Source of the DNA: Scleromatobacter sp039920745
GTDB lineage: Bacteria > Pseudomonadota > Gammaproteobacteria > Burkholderiales > Burkholderiaceae_C
Direction of reading: 5' to 3'
Length of the DNA stretch: 64,000 nucleotides
NCBI GenBank assembly: GCA_039920745.1
Contig: JBDSDD010000081.1
Location: 1-64,000, forward strand
Of this stretch, positions 54,691-62,935 are shown piece by piece (position 1 is the stretch's first letter; each line of letters starts with the position of its first letter). The notes beneath the pieces were generated by a model. The model did not search any database. It saw only the letters and a list, made by a program, of their open reading frames with translations, and had not been told where the DNA came from. The position numbers and the translations under genes were made by a program.

Positions 54691-55377
54691 CTACTCGCGT
54701 TCGTGCAAGGAGTCGCCCGCCTCGGGCTTGTGCAGTCGCTTGAAGCGCGGCAGGTGCCAGCGAAAGCGCAGCGACAGCATGCGCAGCGCGAAGCAGGCCG
54801 CGACCGCGCACCAGGTCAGCGCCGGCGAGTCCTGGCCGAGCAGGTTGCCGACGGTGGCGATCGCCGCGCCCACCAACGCGGCCGACGCGTAGATCTCGCG
54901 CTGCAGGATCACCGGCACTCGGTTGAGCAGCACATCGCGGGCAACGCCGCCGCCCACCGCGGTGACCATGCCCAGCAGCACGGCGACTTCGGCGTTGGAC
55001 CCGAACAGCAGTGCCTTCTGCGCGCCGGTGACCGCGAACAGGCCCAGGCCCAGCGTGTCGAACAGCACCACCGGATGGGCCAGGCGCTGCACCAGGCCCT
55101 GCGACGCCATCGTCAGCACCGCGGCCACCACGGCCGCACCCAGGTAGCGCCAGTCGGCCAGGCCCGCGGGCGGGATCGCGCCGATGCACAGGTCGCGCAG
55201 CACGCCGCCGCCGCAGGCCACCGTGAACGCGATGACGAGGATGCCGAACCAATCCAGCCCGCGTTCGCGCGCCGCCACCGCGCCGCTGAGCGCGAACGCG
55301 AAGGTGCCGGCGAGGTCGAGGAAGGTGAACAGCGCGTGGCCGTTCAGCACGGCCAGCGTCAGCGGCGACGCGTTCAC
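54691..55377 (-). CDS. UPF0126 / TRIC-type channel protein
   Basis: 228 aa with seven hydrophobic helices and two UPF0126 repeats (GTFAFALSGAVAARERGLDWFG, FTVACGGGVLRDLCIGAIPP; second VTGAQKALLFGSN, VTAVGGGVARDVLLNRVP). The GGGVxRD motifs are characteristic of bacterial trimeric intracellular cation-channel homologs. GTG start at 55377 overlaps the pirin stop. Confidence 0.9.
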   Translation of the reverse strand: MNASPLTLAVLNGHALFTFLDLAGTFAFALSGAVAARERGLDWFGILVIAFTVACGGGVLRDLCIGAIPPAGLADWRYLGAAVVAAVLTMASQGLVQRLAHPVVLFDTLGLGLFAVTGAQKALLFGSNAEVAVLLGMVTAVGGGVARDVLLNRVPVILQREIYASAALVGAAIATVGNLLGQDSPALTWCAVAACFALRMLSLRFRWHLPRFKRLHKPEAGDSLHERE

Positions 55378-56288
55378 CGGGCTTCGGCGGTGCTGCCTGG
55401 AACAACGGCCGGCGGCAGCGGCCGCGACGGCAAGGGGATGAACCCGGTCTCGCCCGGCACCATCGGGAAGCGCTGCTCCGACCACGCGGCCTGGGCCTCG
55501 AGGATGCGCTCGCGCTGGCTGGACACGAAGTTCCACCAAAGGAAGCGCGGCGCGTCGAGCGGCGGGCCGCCCAGCAGCACGACGTGCGCGGGCGCGCTGC
55601 CGGCCGTCAGCCGCGCTGGCTCGTCGGCGTCGAAGGCGATCAGGTGCTCCTTGGGCGTGGCGGTGACCTCGTCGTTGGCGAAGACCTCGCCTTCGAGCAC
55701 GTAGGCCGCGCGCTCCGCATAGGCCACATCGAGCTCCAGCGACGCGCCGGCGTCCAGCCGCACGTCGACCAGGAACATCGGCGACGTGATGGCCACCGGC
55801 GACGTCGCGCCGAAGGCCTCGCCCAGCACGACGCTCAGGTGCGCGCCCGGGCGCGTCACGCGAGGGATCGCGTCGGCGCCGTGGTGCGCGAACGCGGGCG
55901 GACATTGCTCCAGCGCCAGCGGCAACGCCACCCAGAACTGCAGGCCCCACAGGCGCGGCCCGTCGGCGCGCAGGTCGTCGGGCGAGCGCTCGGAGTGCGT
56001 GATGCCGCGGCCCGCTGTCATCCAGTTGACCTCGCCGGGCCGAATCGGTACGACACTGCCCAGGCTGTCGCGGTGCAGGATGGTGCCCTCGAACAGGTAG
56101 CTGACCGTTGCCAGGCCGATGTGCGGGTGCGGGCGCACGTCCAGGCCCTTGCCGGGGCTCAGCTGCACCGGGCCGAACTGGTCGAGGAAGACGAACGGCC
56201 CGACGGCGCGGCGGGCGGCACTGGGCAGCGCCCGGTGCACGAGGAAGCCGTCGCCGAGGTCGGACGGATGGGGCGTGATCACTTGCAT
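55374..56288 (-). CDS. pirin family protein
   Basis: 304 aa bicupin. Iron ligands are present: HPHIGLATVSY and GRGITHSER (His, His, His, Glu). Members act as quercetinases or redox sensors. Upstream of the UPF0126 gene with a GTGA overlap. Confidence 0.93.
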   Translation of the reverse strand: MQVITPHPSDLGDGFLVHRALPSAARRAVGPFVFLDQFGPVQLSPGKGLDVRPHPHIGLATVSYLFEGTILHRDSLGSVVPIRPGEVNWMTAGRGITHSERSPDDLRADGPRLWGLQFWVALPLALEQCPPAFAHHGADAIPRVTRPGAHLSVVLGEAFGATSPVAITSPMFLVDVRLDAGASLELDVAYAERAAYVLEGEVFANDEVTATPKEHLIAFDADEPARLTAGSAPAHVVLLGGPPLDAPRFLWWNFVSSQRERILEAQAAWSEQRFPMVPGETGFIPLPSRPLPPAVVPGSTAEAR

Positions 56289-56396
56289 GGCGGGCCTTGG
56301 CGGTGGGTGTGGCGCTTGCCGCCATGGTAGCGGCCTGCCCTGCCCGACGCCGCCGCGGGGCGAACGCGACAGGACTGCGGTTTGCCAGGGCAGTCC

Positions 56397-57134
56397 ATGG
56401 ACGAGTTCTGGAAGACGTTGCGTTGGCCACCGAGGCGCCTGGTGCTGTGGCATTCGATCGCCGCCATCCCGATGGCGACGGTCGTGCTGCTGGGCGCCTA
56501 CCTGTCGTATCACTACCACCAGCTGACCATCCAGAACCGCGACCGCGTCGACCGCGCGTACCAGGTGCTCGACGTGGTCGACGGGCTGTTCATCTCGATG
56601 CAGAACGCCGACGTCGCGGAGCGTGATTTCATCATCACCGGCGACGGCTCCCACCTGGCGACCTTCGTGACCTCGCTGCAGTCCGAGCGCGAGGACGCGA
56701 GGCACCTGCAGGATCTTCTGGTCGCCAGCCCCTTGCAGGAGGCGCTGCTCGCCAAGCTCGATATGGCCGTGGCCGCGAAGGTGACGGATCTCGGCCAGGC
56801 GATCAGCGTGCGCCAGAACCAGGGGTTCAATGCCGCGCAGCTGGCCATCCGCAACGGCGACGACGGCAAGGCCATGGCCGACATCCGCAAGCTGGTGACG
56901 GCGTTGTCCGAGAACGAACGCCGCTTCCTGAATCGGCGCCAGGCGGACACGCGCGAGCACGAGCGCGACACCTTGCTGGTGGGCATCTTCATCGCCGCGC
57001 TGTCGGTGACCACGCGCATCCTGATCGCGCTGGGCATCCGCCACGTGCACTCGAAGCGGCAGGCGGCGATCGTCGAGGCCGAGGCCGAAGCCGAGGCCAC
57101 GCCGCCCGGCGCGGTCAGCTCCTCCGGCGCCTGA
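56397..57134 (+). CDS. CHASE3-domain membrane protein without output domain
   Basis: 245 aa: TM1 about 17-39, an extracytoplasmic four-helix CHASE3 domain (YQVLDVVDGLFISMQNADVA, ERDFIITGDG) and TM2 about 198-218, then only a short charged/Ala-Glu tail. CHASE3 normally feeds a histidine kinase or GGDEF domain; none follows. The 3' end overlaps the convergent lipoprotein gene by 20 bp. Confidence 0.8.
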   Translation: MDEFWKTLRWPPRRLVLWHSIAAIPMATVVLLGAYLSYHYHQLTIQNRDRVDRAYQVLDVVDGLFISMQNADVAERDFIITGDGSHLATFVTSLQSEREDARHLQDLLVASPLQEALLAKLDMAVAAKVTDLGQAISVRQNQGFNAAQLAIRNGDDGKAMADIRKLVTALSENERRFLNRRQADTREHERDTLLVGIFIAALSVTTRILIALGIRHVHSKRQAAIVEAEAEAEATPPGAVSSSGA

Positions 57135-57711
57135 GGGCGACGAGGATCACGACGACGTTGAGCACCAGGCTCGCGATCGCCAGCTTGGTCAGCATGGCCA
57201 GCGTGCCGTCGGTGGCCTCGCTGTGCTGGTGCAGCTTGGCGACGTCGCCCCGCACGGCGGCCAGCGTCGTCGGCTCGTAGGCCTGCGTCGAGCCGAGCAC
57301 CAGCCTTTGCCCGTCGAACTCCAGCAGGGCGAGCTGATTTTCATTCAGCATGAGTGGCAAGGGCAGGCGCAACTCGTCCTTCACGCACTGCCGGATCGTC
57401 AGCTCGGTGTTGAGCTTGCCCGCCGGCACGACGAAGCGATAGCCCAGCGAGTTGTCCGCGGCGTCGGCCTGCACCAGGTCACCGGTTTCGTCGAGCCGCG
57501 TCTCGCCGTTGATCTGCAGTCGCATCGCGCACACCGCCGATCCACCCGCCGCGCTGGCGGCCGCCTTCGCCGCTGGCGGTGCTTTCAGCGTGATGTCGAT
57601 CCAGCCATGCGACCCCGCGAGGAGGTGCTCGCGCCGCGCATCGTCGGCCTTGGTGCAGCCGGTGCCGGCCAGCAGGGCCAGCACGAACAGGGACTTGGTC
57701 AGGAGATGCAT
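57115..57711 (-). CDS. lipoprotein with C-terminal membrane helix
   Basis: 198 aa. Lipobox LAGTGC puts the lipid on Cys19. Middle part polar, beta-rich (SLGYRFVVPAGKLNTELTIRQ, LALLEFDGQRLVLG); a single helix AIASLVLNVVVILVAL and Arg4 end the protein, so it is held at both ends. No family recognised. Head-to-head with the MoxR/VWA genes. Confidence 0.7.
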   Translation of the reverse strand: MHLLTKSLFVLALLAGTGCTKADDARREHLLAGSHGWIDITLKAPPAAKAAASAAGGSAVCAMRLQINGETRLDETGDLVQADAADNSLGYRFVVPAGKLNTELTIRQCVKDELRLPLPLMLNENQLALLEFDGQRLVLGSTQAYEPTTLAAVRGDVAKLHQHSEATDGTLAMLTKLAIASLVLNVVVILVALRRRRS

Positions 57712-57781
57712 GCGAAGGCCGCCTCGGAAGTGCGGCGATTCTCGCTCACGACGAGATGACGGCGCAATTGCGTGCGGGCTC

Positions 57782-57814
57782 GACCAGAAAGTAAATAAAG
57801 TTTACTTTCTGGTC
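57782..57814. promoter_or_regulatory. 33-bp palindrome with 14-bp perfect arms
   Basis: GACCAGAAAGTAAA-TAAAG-TTTACTTTCTGGTC. It lies in the 164-bp gap between the lipoprotein and the MoxR-like gene, the most AT-rich spot around. It could be a bidirectional terminator-like hairpin, but the lack of flanking stops and its position 62 bp before the MoxR start favour an operator. Confidence 0.7.
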
Positions 57815-57875
57815 AACGCTGGAACCAACCGGCGCGTTGTTGCAGCTCGCCGCACATCGCTCCTTGAACGTCCTC

Positions 57876-58952
57876 ATGCAAGCCCAGATCAACCTCTCCA
57901 TCCGCCAGGTCCACGAATTCCTGCTCAATGTCGCCACCGCCCGCCCCGTGTTCATCTGGGGTGCGCCGGGCATCGGCAAGAGTTCGCTCGTCGAAAGCTT
58001 CGCCGCCGATCTCGGGCTGGAATGCGTGACGCTGCTCGGCTCGCAGCTGGCGCCAGAAGACCTGATCGGCATCCCCAAGATCGATGGCGCCGTGAGCCGC
58101 TTCTATCCGCCGGCGATGATCGTGCGCGAGCGAGAGTTCGTGCTGTTCATCGACGAGCTCAACATCGCGAGCCAGGAGATCCAGAAGGCGTTCTACAGCC
58201 TGATCCTGGACAAGCGCATCGGCGAATACAGGCTGCCGGCTGGCTCCATCATCATCGGCGCCGGCAACCGCGCGCAGGACGCCGCGCTGGCCAAGCAGAT
58301 GCCCAGCGCGCTGGTCAACCGCATGGTGCACGTGCACCTGAAGGCCTCGCATCGCGAATGGCTGCACTGGGCCGAAGGCCACGCCATCCATCCGTGGGTG
58401 CTGGACTACGTGCGCGCGCGCCCGACGCAGCTGGCCACCGACGTGCCGCCCGCCCGCGAGGAGCCGTTCTCCACGCCGCGCAGCTGGCACGGCGTCAGCG
58501 ACGCGCTGCATTCGTTCGGCGACGCCATCGCGCCGGACCATCTGGACGCGCTGCTGTTCGGCTCGTTGACCCGCGACCACGCGGTCGGCTTCAAGGCCTT
58601 CCTCAAGCAGATCCGCAACAAGTTCAGCGTGCACAAGATCCTCAGGGGCGACGAGCCGTGGCCGTCCGCGCCGCAGGATCGCGACCTCACGTACTTTCTC
58701 ACGCAGAGCCTGCGCGACCTTCTGATCAAGGAGCTGCCGGCCCAGGACAGCGCGTTGGGCCGCGACAGCCGCGAGCTGGCGCAGCAGGCCAAGAGCGCCC
58801 TCAAGGCGCTTGCACGCATCGACGGCGAACTCGCGCAACTTGTGCTGACCGAGAGCGACGCGGGCGACCGTGTGCCCGACTGGTTCGTGCTGGAGATCGC
58901 CAAGGACTTGCCGCGGCTGCTTCAGGAGCGCGCCGAGCATGGCAAAAAGTAG
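57876..58952 (+). CDS. MoxR-like AAA+ ATPase
   Basis: 358 aa from the ATG at 57876; an in-frame TTG at 57837 adds 13 residues. Walker A GAPGIGKSS (29-37), Walker B VLFIDELN (89-96) and the sensor/arginine region RMVHVHLKASHREWLHWAEGH. MoxR-type ATPases act as chaperones that load or activate a VWA partner. Its 3' end overlaps that partner by 14 bp. Confidence 0.9.
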   Translation: MQAQINLSIRQVHEFLLNVATARPVFIWGAPGIGKSSLVESFAADLGLECVTLLGSQLAPEDLIGIPKIDGAVSRFYPPAMIVREREFVLFIDELNIASQEIQKAFYSLILDKRIGEYRLPAGSIIIGAGNRAQDAALAKQMPSALVNRMVHVHLKASHREWLHWAEGHAIHPWVLDYVRARPTQLATDVPPAREEPFSTPRSWHGVSDALHSFGDAIAPDHLDALLFGSLTRDHAVGFKAFLKQIRNKFSVHKILRGDEPWPSAPQDRDLTYFLTQSLRDLLIKELPAQDSALGRDSRELAQQAKSALKALARIDGELAQLVLTESDAGDRVPDWFVLEIAKDLPRLLQERAEHGKK

Positions 58953-60750
58953 CAAGGCCTTGCGCAAGAAGCGGCCGTTCGAGGACGCCTTCGCGCAGCT
59001 GCGCCAGCACTACCTCCTCGGCAGCGTCGCCAAGGAAGTGGCGGTGCGTCCGCGCTGGAATGGCGCGCTCGCGTGGCGGCCGCAGGCGGTGTGCCGGATC
59101 GAATCCGACGCGACCATCGTTGTCAATGAGGACGCGCCACTGTCGACGGCGCAGTGGCTGGCGGTGCTGGCGATCGCCACGCTGGCGCTGGCGCTCGGTG
59201 CACCGCGCCGCCTTGATGTGCCGTCGCCGCTCGCGGACCTCGCCGCGCAACTGGCCGCGCTGCATTGGTGGCGCATGTTGAAACTGGGCGAGTTGCCAGA
59301 GCGCATGGCGCTGGCACCCGAGCTCCTGCAATGGGGGCGGCTGCCGCTCCTGGAGATCGTCGCGCGCCTGAGGTCCGAGCCGGAACACGAGCTGCACAAC
59401 GGCCGCTGGACGCTCAACGGATCGATCGACGAGCCGCTGATCCCAGGCGCAGTGGTCGTGCGCCGGTGCGTCGGTGGCGCTGCGGTGTCGCGCGATCTCG
59501 AGCAGGTCTTCGCGCAGGCGATGGTCGACAACGCCAAGCGAGCGCTGCAGGCCCAGCACGAGGCGAGCCACGCACCGCGCGAGGGCGCGAACCCGAACAG
59601 CGTTGCCGCGCGGGCCAAGCGCTGGCTGATCGCGCACTACCCACTGCTGGGTGGGTTGCTGACGCAGTTCGAGCTGGTCGAAGACATGCTGGTCTGCCGC
59701 AACATGGACATCAGTGTCGCCGCCATCCACGTCGGCGCCGGCGAGATCTACATCAACCCGGCGCGCGGCCTGGATCTCGAGCAGTGCAAGTTCGTCGTCG
59801 CCCACGAGGTGCTGCACGCCGGCCTGTGCCATTCGAGCCGCCGCAACGGCCGCGATCCGTATCTGTGGAACGTCGCGTGCGACTTCGTCATCAACGACTG
59901 GCTGGTGACGATGCGGGTCGGCACACCGCCGGACGGGCTGCAGTTCGACGAGGAACTGCGTGGCTGGTCGGCTGACGACATCTACCTGCGCCTGGCCGCC
60001 GACCTGCGCCTGCGCCGCCGCCTGTGCACGTTGCGCGGCGGCGACGTCGACCTGCTGGACGAGCGCTCGGACCGCGGCTTCACCGACCGCGAGGAGTTCT
60101 GTCGGCGCGCGCTGGCCCAGGGCCTGGATCATCACCAGTGCAGTGGCCGCGGCCTGCTGCCCGCGGGCCTCGTCGAGGCGATCCGCACGCTGGCCCAGCC
60201 GCCAATCCCGTGGCAGGCGGCGCTGGCGCAGTGGATGCGCGAGCGCTTCCCGCTGGTCGAGCGCCAGCGCACGTACGCGCGGCCGTCGCGCCGCCAGTCG
60301 GCTACGCCCGACACCCCGCGACCGCGCTTCGTCGCGCCCGACGAAGAGCGCAGCACGCGCACGTTCGGCGTGGTCGTCGACACCAGCGCGTCGATGGATC
60401 GCATCGAACTGGGCAAGGCGATCGGCGCGATCGTCAGCTATGCGCAGGCGCAGGACGTGCGCGAGGTGCGACTCGTCTATTGCGACGCACAGCCTTACGA
60501 CGAAGGCTTTGTCGCGATCGATGCCCTCGCGTCCCGCGTGAGCGTGCGCGGGCGCGGGGGCACCGTGCTGCAGCCGGCGGTCGACCTGCTGCAGGCGCGG
60601 CGCGACTTCCCCAAGGACGCCCCCATCCTGCTGATCACCGACGGCTGCTGCGAGGACGACCTGAAGGTGGCGCGCGACCATGCGTTCCTGCTGTCGACCG
60701 GCGGCCGGCTGCCGTTCGTCACGCGCAAGCCGGTCTTCCGCATGACCTGA
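58939..60750 (+). CDS. VWA / zinc-metallopeptidase-like protein (DUF2201)
   Basis: 603 aa. Central peptidase-like part: KFVVAHEVLHAGLCHSS gives HEVLH (289-293), then NVACDFVIN, as in the DUF2201 N-terminal domain. C-terminal VWA-like domain with a complete metal site VVVDTSASM (DxSxS, Asp481, Ser483, Ser485) and LITDGCCED. Start overlaps the MoxR gene. Such MoxR-VWA pairs are implicated in complex assembly and stress; the client here is unknown. Confidence 0.88.
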   Translation: MAKSSKALRKKRPFEDAFAQLRQHYLLGSVAKEVAVRPRWNGALAWRPQAVCRIESDATIVVNEDAPLSTAQWLAVLAIATLALALGAPRRLDVPSPLADLAAQLAALHWWRMLKLGELPERMALAPELLQWGRLPLLEIVARLRSEPEHELHNGRWTLNGSIDEPLIPGAVVVRRCVGGAAVSRDLEQVFAQAMVDNAKRALQAQHEASHAPREGANPNSVAARAKRWLIAHYPLLGGLLTQFELVEDMLVCRNMDISVAAIHVGAGEIYINPARGLDLEQCKFVVAHEVLHAGLCHSSRRNGRDPYLWNVACDFVINDWLVTMRVGTPPDGLQFDEELRGWSADDIYLRLAADLRLRRRLCTLRGGDVDLLDERSDRGFTDREEFCRRALAQGLDHHQCSGRGLLPAGLVEAIRTLAQPPIPWQAALAQWMRERFPLVERQRTYARPSRRQSATPDTPRPRFVAPDEERSTRTFGVVVDTSASMDRIELGKAIGAIVSYAQAQDVREVRLVYCDAQPYDEGFVAIDALASRVSVRGRGGTVLQPAVDLLQARRDFPKDAPILLITDGCCEDDLKVARDHAFLLSTGGRLPFVTRKPVFRMT

Positions 60751-61959
60751 TCAGGCGGCCGTCGTGGCGTCCGTCTTGAACATCGCCTTGATCCCGCGCA
60801 CCGCCTGGCGGATGCGCGACTCGTTCTCGATCAGCGCGAAACGCACGTAATCGTCACCCTGGTCACCGAAGCCGATGCCGGGCGACACGCAGACCTTGGC
60901 CTTGTCGAGCAGCCGCTTGGCGAACTCGAGCGACCCGAGGGCGCGGTACTGCGGCGGGATGCGCGCCCAGATGTACATCGACGCCATGGGCAGATCGACC
61001 TCCCAGCCGATCTCGACGAGGCCCTTGTGCAGCACGTCGCGACGCGCCTGGTACTTGGCGCAGATCTCCGCGACGCAGGCCTGGTCGCCTTCCAGCGCGG
61101 CGATCGCGGCCACCTGCAGCGGCGTGAACGTGCCGTAGTCGTGGTAGCTCTTGATGCGCGCCAGGGCGTGCACGAGGTCGGGGTTGCCCACCATGAATCC
61201 GACGCGCCAGCCGGCCATGTTGTAGCTCTTGCTGAGCGTGAAGAACTCGACCGCGATGTCCTTGGCGCCGGGCACCTGCATGATGGACGGAGCCTTCCAG
61301 CCGTCGAACACGATGTCGGCGTAGGCGAGGTCGTGCACGACGAAGATGTCGTGCTTCTTCGCCAGCGCGATCACGCGTTCGAAGAAGTCGAGCTCGACGC
61401 ATTGCGCGGTCGGATTCGACGGGAAGCCCAGGATCATCATCTTGGGCTTGGGGTAGCTGCCGCGGATCGCGCGCTCGAGCTCGGCGAAGAAGTCGATGCC
61501 CGGCCCCACCGGCACCGAGCGGATGTCGGCGCCGGCGATCACCGCGCCGTAGATGTGGATCGGGTAGCTCGGGTCGGGCACCAGCACGGTGTCGCCGCGG
61601 TCGAGCGTGGCCAGCATCAGGTGCGCGAGGCCTTCCTTGGAGCCGATCGTGACAATGGCTTCCTTGTCGGGATCGATGTCGACGGCATAGCGATCCTTGT
61701 ACCAGTGCGAGATCGCGCGCCGCAGTCGCGGGATGCCCTTGGAGGTCGAGTAGCCGTGCGTGTCGGGCCGCTGCGCGACTTCGATGAGCTTGGCCACGAT
61801 GTGCGGCGGCGTGGCCCCGTCGGGGTTGCCCATGCTCAGGTCGATGATGTCTTCGCCACGCTGGCGCGCGGCGAGTTTCAGCTCGGCCGTGATGTTGAAG
61901 ACATAGGGGGGTAGGCGATCGATGCGCGCGAAGCGGCGCTTGCCTGCGGATGAGGACAT
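60751..61959 (-). CDS. alaC: aminotransferase of the AlaC/AspC-type, class I/II
   Basis: 402 aa. PLP lysine Lys244 in TLSKSYNMAGWR; DIIDLSMGNPDG, VPDPSYPIH, GFPSNPTAQC and HDLAYADI match AlaC (glutamate-pyruvate aminotransferase). Makes alanine from pyruvate. Many Burkholderiales keep it next to homoserine dehydrogenase and threonine synthase; these would lie downstream on the minus strand (below 60751) but a VWA gene is there instead. Confidence 0.93.
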   Translation of the reverse strand: MSSSAGKRRFARIDRLPPYVFNITAELKLAARQRGEDIIDLSMGNPDGATPPHIVAKLIEVAQRPDTHGYSTSKGIPRLRRAISHWYKDRYAVDIDPDKEAIVTIGSKEGLAHLMLATLDRGDTVLVPDPSYPIHIYGAVIAGADIRSVPVGPGIDFFAELERAIRGSYPKPKMMILGFPSNPTAQCVELDFFERVIALAKKHDIFVVHDLAYADIVFDGWKAPSIMQVPGAKDIAVEFFTLSKSYNMAGWRVGFMVGNPDLVHALARIKSYHDYGTFTPLQVAAIAALEGDQACVAEICAKYQARRDVLHKGLVEIGWEVDLPMASMYIWARIPPQYRALGSLEFAKRLLDKAKVCVSPGIGFGDQGDDYVRFALIENESRIRQAVRGIKAMFKTDATTAA

Positions 61960-62158
61960 GGAGGACTTTCACGTGAGCGCCCGGAACCGTCCGAGCGACG
62001 TCGACCCCTCGATGTGGGGGGGTCGGTGCTCATCATATCGGTTCGTTGTTGGGGGTTCGAACGAACAAGGGATGGGCACGACGGCGTATGAATTCCACAG
62101 TCGTGCCCAGTCCCGATCACGGGCAACGCCAGCCCGCGCCAGGGCTCTGGAGGTCAAC

Positions 62159-62725
62159 ATGATTCGCTCAACCACGCGCGCGCTCGCCATCTGCGCACTC
62201 GCCGCCGCCACCTTGCCCGCCTTCGCGGCCAACGATCTGACGGGCCAATCGGTCAACGTCGACTGGCTCTTCGGATCGACGCCTGCCTCGATCGCGCAGC
62301 GCGTCGTGACGGTCGGCGCGGGCCCGGAGATCCAGTGCGCCGGCGGCACTGTCGGCCCGGACCTGTGCAGCTACTTCGTCGACGGCGCGACCATCGACAT
62401 CGGCACGAACACGCTGAAGCTGACGATCGACTCCGGCACCTCCTTCTGGAGCTCCAGCACCTTCAACGGCTACGAATTCAGCAACCTGTCGTCCGGCGGT
62501 CCGTGGACCGGCTACTCGCTGTCGACGGACTTCGCAGGCGTCGACACGTCGCTCGTCACGTTCACGCCCGATGCGGTGTGGATCAACATGCAGGGCATCC
62601 AGCCGGCGGCGGGCGAATCGTTCACGATCACGCTGCTGAGCGCCGTGCCTGAGCCGACCAGCCCCGCGCTGCTGCTGGGCGGATTGGGCGCGCTCGCCTG
62701 CGTCGCGCGTCGCCGCCGCGCCTGA
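62159..62725 (+). CDS. PEP-CTERM exoprotein (second)
   Basis: 188 aa. GGAGG before the ATG. Signal peptide about 1-23 (PAFAAN), beta-rich body with FNGYEFSNLSSGG, then VPEPTSPALLLGGLGALACV and RRRRA: PEP at 164-166, helix, Arg end. No relation to the first copy outside the sorting tail. Confidence 0.9.
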   Translation: MIRSTTRALAICALAAATLPAFAANDLTGQSVNVDWLFGSTPASIAQRVVTVGAGPEIQCAGGTVGPDLCSYFVDGATIDIGTNTLKLTIDSGTSFWSSSTFNGYEFSNLSSGGPWTGYSLSTDFAGVDTSLVTFTPDAVWINMQGIQPAAGESFTITLLSAVPEPTSPALLLGGLGALACVARRRRA

Positions 62726-62935
62726 GCGTGCGGGATCGCGAGCGCGCGTGACGCGCTCGCGCGTGGACCTCAGAGTCCGCCGGCCACCCCGAACGGCGGC
62801 GGGTCAGGCCCCGGGGCAGTGCCTGCCCCCGACCTGCACCACCGATCGTCGCGTACACCTCGTCGAGGCCAGTCAAGAGGGGCGCGCGTCCCTTGCGGAA
62901 TCGCGCGCTCCAGGGTGCCCGAAGGCACCTGCCGC

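Noticed and set aside
57837..57875. TTG start adding 13 residues to the MoxR-like ATPase
   Set aside because: The extension is not typical of the family and a good ATG follows at 57876.
62726..62935. Terminator after the second PEP-CTERM gene
   Set aside because: A GCGAGCGCG...CGCGCTCGC hairpin exists near 62737-62760 but has no T-run; the sequence is too GC-rich to call.
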